DNA of 9,606 nucleotides from Acidobacteriota bacterium (GTDB lineage: Bacteria > Acidobacteriota > Thermoanaerobaculia > Thermoanaerobaculales > Thermoanaerobaculaceae). Position numbers and translations under genes: made by a program. The notes below the pieces were generated by a model. The model did not search any database and was not told where the DNA came from. It was given only the letters and a program-made list of their open reading frames with translations. Below are positions 1-5,827 of this stretch, piece after piece; position 1 is the stretch's first letter, and the number at the start of each line of letters is the position of its first letter. Where the stretch lies: contig JAJXUY010000039.1 of the NCBI GenBank assembly GCA_021782525.1, positions 1 to 9,606 of the forward strand. The letters run 5' to 3'.

Positions 1-117
1 CGCGGCGGCGGCCGGCCCGGCGGCGCGCGCCGCCGGCGAGCCGGCCGCGGCACAGGCGAGGAGAAGGAACAGACCCGCCGCGACGGGGAGCGATCGGGAG
101 ACCCTCTCGCGGACCAT
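1..117 (-). CDS. 5' end of an exported protein or lipoprotein (partial)
   Basis: Reading the minus strand from the ATG at 117-115 gives 39 uninterrupted codons to the window edge. They start MVRERVSRSLPVAAG and continue with FLLLACAAAGSPAARAAG. This is a signal peptide: a basic n-region (two to three Arg), a hydrophobic core of about ten residues and then an Ala-rich stretch. LLAC at residues 19-22 could be a lipobox, which would make it a lipoprotein; alternatively ordinary signal peptidase I could cut in the Ala/Gly-rich stretch. A GGAGAG lies about 12 bases upstream, a rather long spacing. A second ATG at 128 is in another frame. The gene is divergent from the NHL lipoprotein gene at 371, with 253 bases between them. 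Only the targeting signal is visible, so the function cannot be given. It was too short for ordinary ORF calling and is identified from the signal-peptide pattern alone. Confidence 0.6.
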   Translation of the reverse strand, partial: MVRERVSRSLPVAAGLFLLLACAAAGSPAARAAGPAAAA

Positions 118-370
118 ACGCCGAGCATACTCTCCAGTTGAGATTCGGCACGCCGTACCTACCGTTCAGCGCCGGGGGCGGAGGCGCTCGGACCGGTGGG
201 CGACGTCAATCGGCGTCACTGACCGCGGATCGGCGGGACGGCGTCGAGAGGCAGCCGTCCAGGATTCGCCGCCCGCTGCGGCCAAGGCGATCCCCCGGCC
301 CCCGCGGACCGTGTCGCCAGGAATGTGCTCGCGGCCGCTCACGCTATCAGAGAAGGGCTTCGGACCTGTC
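118..370. other. divergent intergenic region with a perfect 7-bp hairpin
   Basis: This 253-base spacer separates two divergent genes and should hold both promoters, but no convincing -35/-10 pair stands out in its GC-rich sequence. The clearest structure is an inverted repeat, GGACGGC at 236-242 and GCCGTCC at 254-260, a perfect 7-bp stem with an 11-base loop. It lies about 110 bases before the lipoprotein start. No T-run follows, so it is not a classical terminator; it could be leader structure or a protein-binding site. Open frames here (for example in-frame upward to the GTG at 311) are not needed by the protein, which has a good signal peptide starting at 371. Confidence 0.4.
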
Positions 371-2380
371 ATGCGCCGACCACCACTCGCGCGTCTCGTC
401 GCCGCGGCGTTCATCGCCGGCACCGCCTCGCTCGCGCTCGTCGGCTGCGTGCGGACGGCGGAGTCGGGGGACGGCGGATCGCTCGCCCGGCCGACGCCCG
501 CCCCGGAGTTCCCCCCCGGGCTGACCTGGCTCAACACGGCGACGCCTCTCACCTTGAAGGCGCTCCGGGGGAAGGTCGTGGTCCTCGACTTTTGGACGTA
601 CGGGTGCATCAACTGCATCCACGACTTCCCGTGGATCGAGCGCCTCGAGAAGGACTTCCCCGACACCCTGGTGGTCATCGGCGTGCACTCGGCGAAGTTC
701 ACCGAGGAAGGCAACACGCGCAACATCCGCGAGATCGTCCTGCGCTACGGGATCGACTACCCGGTGGTCAACGACAGCCACTTCCAGGTCTGGAAGGCGT
801 GGGGGGTCAACGCGTGGCCGACGCTGGCGATCGTCGATCCCGCGGGCAACGTCGTCACCGAGCGGGCCGGCGAGGGGTTCTACCCGGAGTTCAAGGCAAT
901 CATTTCTTCCCTGGTCGGGAAGTTCGGGGCCGAGGGGCGGCTCGATCGCCGGCCCCTGCAGCTGAAGCTCGAGAAGCAGGGGCTGCCGCAGACGGTGCTC
1001 GCGTTCCCCGGCAAGGTGCGGGTCGACGCCAAGGGCGGGCGGCTCTTCATCTCCGACACCGACCACAACCGGATCGTGGTGGCCGCCCTCGGTTCCGGGA
1101 AGGTGCTCGCGATCATCGGCAGCGGACGACAGGGTTTCCGGGACGGCGACTTCGCCACCGCGGAGTTCAACCACCCGCAAGGCGTGGCGCTCTCCGCGGA
1201 CGGGACCACGGTGTACGTCGCCGACACGAACAACCACGCGCTGCGCGCCGCGGACCTCGCCGGGAGGACGGTGACCACGCTCGACGGGACCGGCGCCCAA
1301 GCGGCGGACTACCCTCCCCGCGGCGGCACGGCGCCCGCTGTTGCGTTGAGCTCACCGTGGGACGTGGTGCGCGACGGCAACGACCTCGTCATCGCCATGG
1401 CCGGGTGTCACCAGATCTGGAAGATGGACCTGGCGACCAGACGCATCGGGCCGCTCGCGGGAACCGGCGCCGAGGGCACCACCGACGGGCCGCTCGACGA
1501 GGCGACGCTCGCCCAGCCGAGCGGCCTGACGATCGGGGACGACGGGCGTATCTACGTTGCCGACGCGGAGGGAAGCAGCATCCGCGTCATCGACCCGCGG
1601 CGAGGGGTGGTCGCGACGCTCGCCGGCGCCGGGGACAGCCTGTTCAACTTCGGCGACCGCGACGGCAAGGGACGCCACGCCCTCTTCCAGCACCCCCTCG
1701 GCGTCGTCGCCTCCAAGGGCGTGCTGTACGTCGCCGACACGTACAACAACCGGATCCGGGTCGTCGACCCGCGCACCGGCGCGGTGCGCACGCTGGCCGG
1801 CGGCGCGCCCGGCTGGCGCGACGGGAAGGACCCGCTCTTCTACGAGCCCGGCGGCATCGACGCCGCGAACGGCACCCTGTACGTCGCGGACACCAACAAC
1901 AACTCGATCAGGACGGTCGACATCGCGACCGGCGCGGCCTCCACGCTCGTCCTGAAGGGCGCCTCGATGCTCGCGTCCGACCACGCCTACGGCGAGGCGG
2001 CGGTTCGCCTCCCGCCGCAGACGGTCGGCGCCGGCTCCGGCTCGGTGCGCCTCACCGTGGAGCTGCCGGAGGGCTTCGCCCCCAACCCACAGGCGCCATC
2101 CGAGGTGTCCGTCTCGGTGAGTCGGGGCGATGCGGTCTCGCTCACCGGAGCGACGACGTTCACCGGCGCCGGGCCGCGCTTTCCGCTGACGTTCCCGGCG
2201 GTCTTCAAGCCCGGGACCGCGGAGGTGACCTTCGACGTGGCGCTCGTCTACTGCAGGGAGCAACAGGCGAGCGTGTGCATGATCGAGCAGGCGCGGCTCA
2301 CGGTGCCGGTTCAGGTCGTCGCGAGGAGCGCCGCGCCGGCGCCCGGCCCGCTCCTGAGCGTGACGTACCGCATCCGCTGA
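371..2380 (+). CDS. NHLRC2-like lipoprotein: thioredoxin-like domain plus NHL propeller
   Basis: The 669-residue product starts with a lipoprotein signal (MRRPPLARL, hydrophobic core, LVGC with Cys26 as the lipid-modified residue), so it should be anchored in the periplasm. Residues about 50-185 form a thioredoxin/TlpA-like domain with FWTYGCINC (Cys79 and Cys82) and a cis-proline-type WPT at 149-151. Six NHL-type blades follow (about 210-530), each with the VADTxNNxIR pattern or a variant, as expected for a six-bladed beta-propeller. The last ~130 residues are a beta-rich domain with a Cys pair (628, 636). This order (Trx, NHL, beta domain) and the CINC motif match the NHLRC2 family, whose human member is not exported. 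The start at ATG 371 is preferred over GTG 311 because the signal peptide then begins at residue 1; a GAGAAGGG lies 13 bases upstream. A thiol redox or scaffold role is inferred; substrate unknown. Confidence 0.88.
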   Translation: MRRPPLARLVAAAFIAGTASLALVGCVRTAESGDGGSLARPTPAPEFPPGLTWLNTATPLTLKALRGKVVVLDFWTYGCINCIHDFPWIERLEKDFPDTLVVIGVHSAKFTEEGNTRNIREIVLRYGIDYPVVNDSHFQVWKAWGVNAWPTLAIVDPAGNVVTERAGEGFYPEFKAIISSLVGKFGAEGRLDRRPLQLKLEKQGLPQTVLAFPGKVRVDAKGGRLFISDTDHNRIVVAALGSGKVLAIIGSGRQGFRDGDFATAEFNHPQGVALSADGTTVYVADTNNHALRAADLAGRTVTTLDGTGAQAADYPPRGGTAPAVALSSPWDVVRDGNDLVIAMAGCHQIWKMDLATRRIGPLAGTGAEGTTDGPLDEATLAQPSGLTIGDDGRIYVADAEGSSIRVIDPRRGVVATLAGAGDSLFNFGDRDGKGRHALFQHPLGVVASKGVLYVADTYNNRIRVVDPRTGAVRTLAGGAPGWRDGKDPLFYEPGGIDAANGTLYVADTNNNSIRTVDIATGAASTLVLKGASMLASDHAYGEAAVRLPPQTVGAGSGSVRLTVELPEGFAPNPQAPSEVSVSVSRGDAVSLTGATTFTGAGPRFPLTFPAVFKPGTAEVTFDVALVYCREQQASVCMIEQARLTVPVQVVARSAAPAPGPLLSVTYRIR

Positions 2381-2497
2381 TCATCGGTAGCGGATCGATT
2401 CGGCACTGGGCGTCAACGTTTCACTTAGTCGCTTAGTCGCTGGCCGGCTGCGCGGTGCAACGTGACACCGATTTGTCGTCGTTTGTGGCGGAATTCA

Positions 2498-2533
2498 CGT
2501 CCTCGCGAGGAGGCCCGCCGCAGGCGGGATCGA
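2498..2533 (+). repeat. degenerate CGTCATTGCGAGG-family repeat with a GCA-loop hairpin
   Basis: CGTCCTCGCGAGGAGG is followed at 2514-2528 by the perfect hairpin CCCGCC-GCA-GGCGGG and then ATCGAGC. The layout (CGTC..GCGAGG, a GC-rich stem with a GCA loop, then a GAAGC-like tail) matches the better-preserved copies at 9058-9256, so I read this as a diverged member of the same family. CCTCGCGAGG at 2501-2510 is also a perfect palindrome. The hairpin has no T-run and is not a classical terminator, though it could stop transcription or protect mRNA ends. Confidence 0.55.
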
Positions 2534-2541
2534 GCTTTCCC

Positions 2542-2651
2542 CGAGGAGGAGCGAAGCGACGACAGGTGGGAAGCGATCCCGCTGCTAGCCCGATGCCCAC
2601 GGTCCTCGCCCGAGCGCCGGACTGCTTCGTCGCTACGCTCCTCGCAGTGAC
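2542..2651. repeat. pair of inverted CGTCATTGCGAGG-family palindromic repeats
   Basis: A left arm at 2542-2563 (CGAGGAGGAGCGAAGCGACG) and a right arm at 2625-2644 (TTCGTCGCTACGCTCCTCG) are inverted copies apart from a 3-base insertion and one substitution. The right arm continues CAGTGACG to 2651, which on the minus strand reads CGTCACTGCGAGG. Translated, this type of repeat gives the familiar spurious peptide HCEERSDEA. Such palindromic REP/MITE-like elements are widespread in intergenic DNA of many bacteria. The head-to-head arrangement about 100 bp long resembles a two-armed (BIME-like) unit, and the same arrangement recurs at 9058-9212. Confidence 0.75.
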
Positions 2652-2756
2652 GAGATCCCTCCATGTCTGATGCCGATTTGGTATGACAAGTCGAGATCGC
2701 GACACGCGGTGCCGGAGAATGCGAAGCGCGGCGCGTGGCAGCTCGGCGGCGGGGTG

Positions 2757-2796
2757 ACCCGGTCGCATCTCATCACAGCGCGTTGGCTGACCGGGT
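2757..2796. repeat. perfect 8-bp inverted repeat (hairpin)
   Basis: ACCCGGTC at 2757-2764 is the exact reverse complement of GACCGGGT at 2789-2796, with 24 bases between. It lies about 50 bases upstream of the candidate -10 of the GloVer gene. It could be an operator-type palindrome or an RNA hairpin of read-through transcripts from the upstream gene; the sequence does not decide. Confidence 0.45.
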
Positions 2797-2802
2797 TAGA
2801 CA

Positions 2803-2829
2803 GGTGAATGGTGACGTATCGTACTGATC
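2803..2829 (-). repeat. probable diverged third copy of the 43-bp dispersed element
   Basis: GGTGAATGGTGACGTATCG followed by TACTGATC resembles the reverse complement of the elements at 5578-5620 and 6627-6669. The shared blocks are AGGTG, ATGG and GTAC.GAT, with one gap, giving roughly 19 matches in 25 aligned positions against the 6627 copy. It is inverted relative to the copy at 5578, so the two copies bracket the GloVer gene. The match is weaker than that between the other two copies and could be partly chance. Confidence 0.4.
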
Positions 2830-2851
2830 CCGAGGCGAGCGGGGATAGAAT
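2824..2851 (+). promoter_or_regulatory. candidate sigma-70-type promoter of the GloVer gene
   Basis: TAGAAT at 2846-2851 is one base from the TATAAT consensus and stands out in GC-rich surroundings. A weak -35 (CTGATC, 2824-2829) sits 16 bases upstream. Transcription would start near 2858-2860, giving a leader of about 45 bases that begins almost exactly at the left arm of the hairpin at 2861. The good -10 and sensible leader support it; the poor -35 limits confidence. Confidence 0.4.
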
Positions 2852-2860
2852 GGTAAGAAA

Positions 2861-2896
2861 CCTCTCTGGGGGGCCGGCTTCGTCACAGAGAGGAGG
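2861..2896 (+). promoter_or_regulatory. leader hairpin overlapping the Shine-Dalgarno of the GloVer gene
   Basis: CCTCTCTG at 2861-2868 is the perfect complement of CAGAGAGG at 2886-2893, an 8-bp stem with a 17-base loop. The right arm takes in the purine run GAGAGG and the first three bases of the AGGAGG at 2891-2896, the ribosome binding site for the ATG at 2903 (6-base spacing). Folded, the leader would partly hide this site, so translation could depend on temperature, a ligand, an RNA-binding protein or ribosome competition. The pairing is seen directly; the regulatory role is inferred. Confidence 0.55.
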
Positions 2897-2902
2897 ATGT
2901 CG

Positions 2903-5578
2903 ATGATCTCGCTACCCTGCAGAGCGCCTTTCTTACCCGCGATCGGCCTCCTCGCCGCGTGCGTGGCGGTCATCGCCAACGCCCAGGACGCGGTGCTGCA
3001 GCTGTCGAACCTGGAAGTGCGGCGGGGTGCCATCGCATCGAGCTTGCCCGACTTCTCGTGCGCCACGACGTGCAGCACGACGGTGGCGACCGGTGAGACC
3101 GTCACGCTGACCGCGAGCCCGACGCCCGGCAACGTGTTCGAGTCATGGGCCGGCGACTGCTCGGGCACGCGGCCGACGTGCGCACTGCTCATGGACGGCA
3201 CCAAGCTCGCGATCGCCTCGTTCAAACCGGCGGGCGATCCGTTGACGCTGGTTCACCGCTTCCTCTCGGGCGCTCCGGAAGGAGGTCTTCCGGGTTACGG
3301 CGACCTGGTCGCCGACGGCGGGTGGCTCTACGGAACGACGTCGTGGGGCGGTCGTGCCAACGGCGGGACGATCTTCCGGGAGCTGCCCGACGGCAGTCAG
3401 TTCACTGTCCTGCACGAGTTCCTCGGTGCGCCGTCGGATGGCGGCAACCCCAATGGTTCGCTCATCCCCTCCGGCGGCGTGCTCTACGGGATGACGAGCC
3501 AGGGCGGTGCGTTCGGCCGCGGCACCGTGTTCAAGGTTGATCCGGATGGAGGCGGTTTCGCGGTTCTCCACTCCTTCGGCAGCGGAGCCTCCGACGGAGA
3601 CTGGCCGCTTGGCTCGCTCGTGGCGCTCGACGGCGTGCTCTATGGGATGACCTACCTCGGCGGCGCCACCGGACAGGGGACGATCTTCAAAGTCAACCTG
3701 GACGGCAGCGGCTTCGCGCTCCTGCACTCGTTTCCCGGAGGCGCCAACGACGGCAGCACACCCTATGGTTCGCTCACGACCTTGAATGGCGTGCTCTATG
3801 GGATGACGTCACAGGGAGGAGCTGGCGGTTGCGCCAACGACAGCGCCACCATCATCGGCTGCGGCACGATCTTCAGGATCGACCCGGACGGCGGCGCCTT
3901 CGCGCTCCTGCACTCGTTCACGGGCGGCTCGCCCGATGGCGCGCGCCCCTTCGGCTCGCTCGTCGCCGCCGGCGGTGCGCTCTACGGCATGACCTCGTCC
4001 GGCGGCGCCGGCAACCTCGGCACGATCTTCACGGTCAACCCGAACGGGAGCGGGTTTGCGCTCCTGCACTCGTTCGCCGGAGGTGCCGGCGACGGCAGCA
4101 TGCCGTATGGCTCGCTCACGACCCTCTACGGTGGGCTCTTCGGGATGACCAAGTACGGCGGGGTCGGCGACGCCGGGACGGTCTTCAAGGTCAGCACGAA
4201 CGGGGGTGGCTTCACGCTCCTGCACTCGTTCTCGGGCGCCGACGGGAGCCAGCCCTTCGGCTCGCTCGTCGCCTCCGGCGGGTTGCTCTACGGGATGACC
4301 AACTACGGCGGCACCGGCAGTCTCGGCACGATCTTCGCAAGCGACCCCAACGACAGCCGCTTCGTTCTTCTGCACTCATTTCCCGGCAGCGACAGCGACG
4401 GCGAATACCCATCCGGCCCGCTCCTCGCCTTCGGCGGCGCGCTCTACGGCATTACCAGCTACGGTGGCGCGGGGAACGGCGGCACGGTCTTCAAGGTCAA
4501 CCCGGACGGCAGCGGCTTCGCGCTCCTGCACTCGTTCACGGGAGGCGCCGGCGACGGCAGCAGACCGTATGGCTCGCTCACAGCCTGGAACGGCGCGCTC
4601 TACGGGATGACATCCTGGGGGGGTGCCGGCGACTGCAACCGCTGGGCGCCCGGCGCGGGCGGCGGCACCATCTTCAAGATCAACCCGGACGGCAGTGGTT
4701 TCGCGTTGCTCCACTCGTTCGGCGGCGGGGCCTCCGACGGGATGGAACCGTACGGGTCGCTCGTCGCCTTCGACGGCGTGCTCTACGGGATGACCTCGGG
4801 CGGCGGCCTCGGCGGCTGCTACAGCCCGTCCCCGGGCGCCCCCAGCGGGAACGGCACGATCTTCAGGATCGACCCCGACGGCGGCGGCTTCGCGGTCGTG
4901 CACTCGTTCGCCGGAGGCGCCGACGACGGTCTCAACCCGTACGGCTCGCTCATCGTCTCCGACGGCGTGCTCTACGGGATGACCTTCGGCGGCGGCCCCG
5001 GCGACTGCCACTCCAGCGGCCCGGGCGGGGTCCTCCCCTCGGGTTGCGGCACGATCTTCAAGGTCAACCCGGACGGGAGAAACTTCGCACTCCTGCACCC
5101 GTTCACCGGGGGCTCGCTCGACGGGGCGCGCCCCGTCGGCTCGCTCGTGTCCGCCGGCGGCGCGCTCTACGGGATGACCAGCTCCGGCGGCGCCGGCGGC
5201 GGCGGCACGATCGTCAGGGTCAACGCGGACGGAAGCGGGTTCGCCGTTCTGCACTCGTTTGCCGGAGGCGCCGGCGACGGTGCCGACCCGTCCGGCTCGC
5301 TCCTCGCCTCCGGCGGCGTGCTCTACGGGATGACCTACTTCGGAGGAACGAGCAACACCGGCACCCTCTTCAAGATCGTTCCGGACGGCAGCGGTCTTGC
5401 CATCCTGCGCTCGTTCTCCGGCGCCGATGGTGCCTATCCCGGGTACGGCAGTGCCCTGACAGCGGTGGGCGGGAGTCTGTACGGGACGGCGCCTTCCGGC
5501 GGCATCGCCGACGGCGGCGTCCTCTTCCGCCTCGACGTCGGGCAGCATCAGGTCCGCCGGCATCTGCTGCGACACTGA
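2903..5578 (+). CDS. exported GloVer (Gloeo_Verruco) tandem-repeat protein
   Basis: The 891-residue product begins with a signal peptide (MISLPCRAPFLPAIG, then a hydrophobic core) with a likely cut after ANA at residue 27; LAAC at 17-20 is an alternative lipobox. Residues about 50-108 resemble a divergent InlB B-repeat domain (GETVTLTASPTPGNVFESW, then GDCSGT and a CALLMDGTK-like end). From about 112 on there are 14 modules of about 50 residues with the pattern GTIFKVNPDGSGFALLHSF, then GGA.DGS.PYGSL and G.LYGMTS.GGA. This is the Gloeo_Verruco repeat described in 'choice-of-anchor GloVer' proteins. The modules probably fold as beta-propeller blades; 14 would suit two seven-bladed propellers (inference). 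The chain ends about 20 residues after the last module, with no visible C-terminal anchor or sorting signal. AGGAGG abuts the in-frame ATG at 2897 but is 6 bases from ATG 2903, so the latter start is preferred. A surface or secreted role is likely; ligand unknown. Confidence 0.88.
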   Translation: MISLPCRAPFLPAIGLLAACVAVIANAQDAVLQLSNLEVRRGAIASSLPDFSCATTCSTTVATGETVTLTASPTPGNVFESWAGDCSGTRPTCALLMDGTKLAIASFKPAGDPLTLVHRFLSGAPEGGLPGYGDLVADGGWLYGTTSWGGRANGGTIFRELPDGSQFTVLHEFLGAPSDGGNPNGSLIPSGGVLYGMTSQGGAFGRGTVFKVDPDGGGFAVLHSFGSGASDGDWPLGSLVALDGVLYGMTYLGGATGQGTIFKVNLDGSGFALLHSFPGGANDGSTPYGSLTTLNGVLYGMTSQGGAGGCANDSATIIGCGTIFRIDPDGGAFALLHSFTGGSPDGARPFGSLVAAGGALYGMTSSGGAGNLGTIFTVNPNGSGFALLHSFAGGAGDGSMPYGSLTTLYGGLFGMTKYGGVGDAGTVFKVSTNGGGFTLLHSFSGADGSQPFGSLVASGGLLYGMTNYGGTGSLGTIFASDPNDSRFVLLHSFPGSDSDGEYPSGPLLAFGGALYGITSYGGAGNGGTVFKVNPDGSGFALLHSFTGGAGDGSRPYGSLTAWNGALYGMTSWGGAGDCNRWAPGAGGGTIFKINPDGSGFALLHSFGGGASDGMEPYGSLVAFDGVLYGMTSGGGLGGCYSPSPGAPSGNGTIFRIDPDGGGFAVVHSFAGGADDGLNPYGSLIVSDGVLYGMTFGGGPGDCHSSGPGGVLPSGCGTIFKVNPDGRNFALLHPFTGGSLDGARPVGSLVSAGGALYGMTSSGGAGGGGTIVRVNADGSGFAVLHSFAGGAGDGADPSGSLLASGGVLYGMTYFGGTSNTGTLFKIVPDGSGLAILRSFSGADGAYPGYGSALTAVGGSLYGTAPSGGIADGGVLFRLDVGQHQVRRHLLRH
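3237..5545 (+). repeat. 14 in-gene tandem repeats of about 150 bp (GloVer modules)
   Basis: The coding sequence is a tandem array of 14 modules, mostly 150-156 bp, with four longer ones (4, 9, 10 and 11) that carry an extra Cys-containing loop. DNA identity between modules is high in places. A 32-base stretch in module 4 (3701-3732) recurs exactly in module 9 (4505-4536), encoding DGSGFALLHSF. Such identity allows slippage or recombination, so module number may vary between strains and short-read assembly may collapse it. Confidence 0.85.
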
Positions 5579-5620
5579 TCGGTACCGGCTACCACCATTT
5601 CACTATCCTGAGGTGACGCG
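5578..5620 (+). repeat. 43-bp dispersed element, copy 1
   Basis: ATCGGTACCGGCTACCACC and the following bases to 5620 align without gaps to 6627-6669, with 33 of 43 positions identical. Shared blocks include ATCGGTACC, GCTA, CCAT, CAC and GGTGACG. It begins at the last base of the GloVer stop codon and lies in the convergent gap before the enoyl-CoA hydratase gene. Confidence 0.65.
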
Positions 5621-5749
5621 CCCTCGTCAGCCGCAATCACACGCGCACTCCAACGATCGCGGCTCGCACCGTGTCGTGACCTTGGTGTCCGAGCGACGCG
5701 GCGCAGCCCGGGTCGGCCGGCGGCGAGGCAGCCGAGCGCCCCTGGACGC

Positions 5750-5764
5750 GACGCACGATGCGTC
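5750..5764. terminator. hairpin between convergent genes, possible terminator
   Basis: GACGCA-CGA-TGCGTC is a perfect 6-bp stem with a 3-base loop. It lies in the 249-base gap between the convergent GloVer and enoyl-CoA hydratase genes, 63 bases after the stop of the latter. Position and symmetry suit a bidirectional terminator, but there is no T-run on either side. Apart from this and the dispersed element at 5578-5620, I see nothing else in the gap. Confidence 0.35.
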
Positions 5765-5827
5765 CTGACGAAGCGAGGTGGTGACACGCGCGACCGGTGC
5801 TTTCGGGGCCGTCCCGACCCTCGCTTC

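Larger units (their letters stand above)
2381..2902. other. 0.5-kb non-coding region: palindromic repeats, hairpins and promoter
   Basis: No gene is supported here; the open frames on both strands read through repeat sequence and have no recognisable product. In order it holds an 8-bp tandem duplication CTTAGTCG at 2424-2439, a cluster of CGTCATTGCGAGG-type palindromic repeats at 2498-2651, about 100 bases of unassigned sequence, a perfect 8-bp inverted repeat at 2757-2796, a diverged copy of a dispersed element at 2803-2829, a candidate promoter, and a hairpin over the ribosome binding site of the next gene. The individual parts are listed separately. No intrinsic terminator with a T-run is seen after the stop at 2380. 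Confidence 0.7.

Noticed and set aside
325..2436. 703-codon open frame on the plus strand overlapping the NHLRC2-like gene
   Set aside because: It is the +2-shifted shadow of the real gene: Arg-, Gly- and Pro-rich with no domain pattern. Such long frames are expected at this GC content.
2425..2768. minus-strand frames encoding HCEERSDEA-like peptides
   Set aside because: This is the familiar translation of a palindromic intergenic repeat, not a gene.
3237..5545. regular 150-bp spacing as a CRISPR-like or satellite array
   Set aside because: The units are contiguous coding modules in one frame with no spacers, and the repeat length is far too long for CRISPR.
4376..5575. 399-codon minus-strand frame, repeat-rich (RVQEREAAAVRVDLEDR pattern)
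   Set aside because: The periodicity is the antisense reflection of the GloVer modules. There is no start signal, and the sense protein has a signal peptide and a recognised family.
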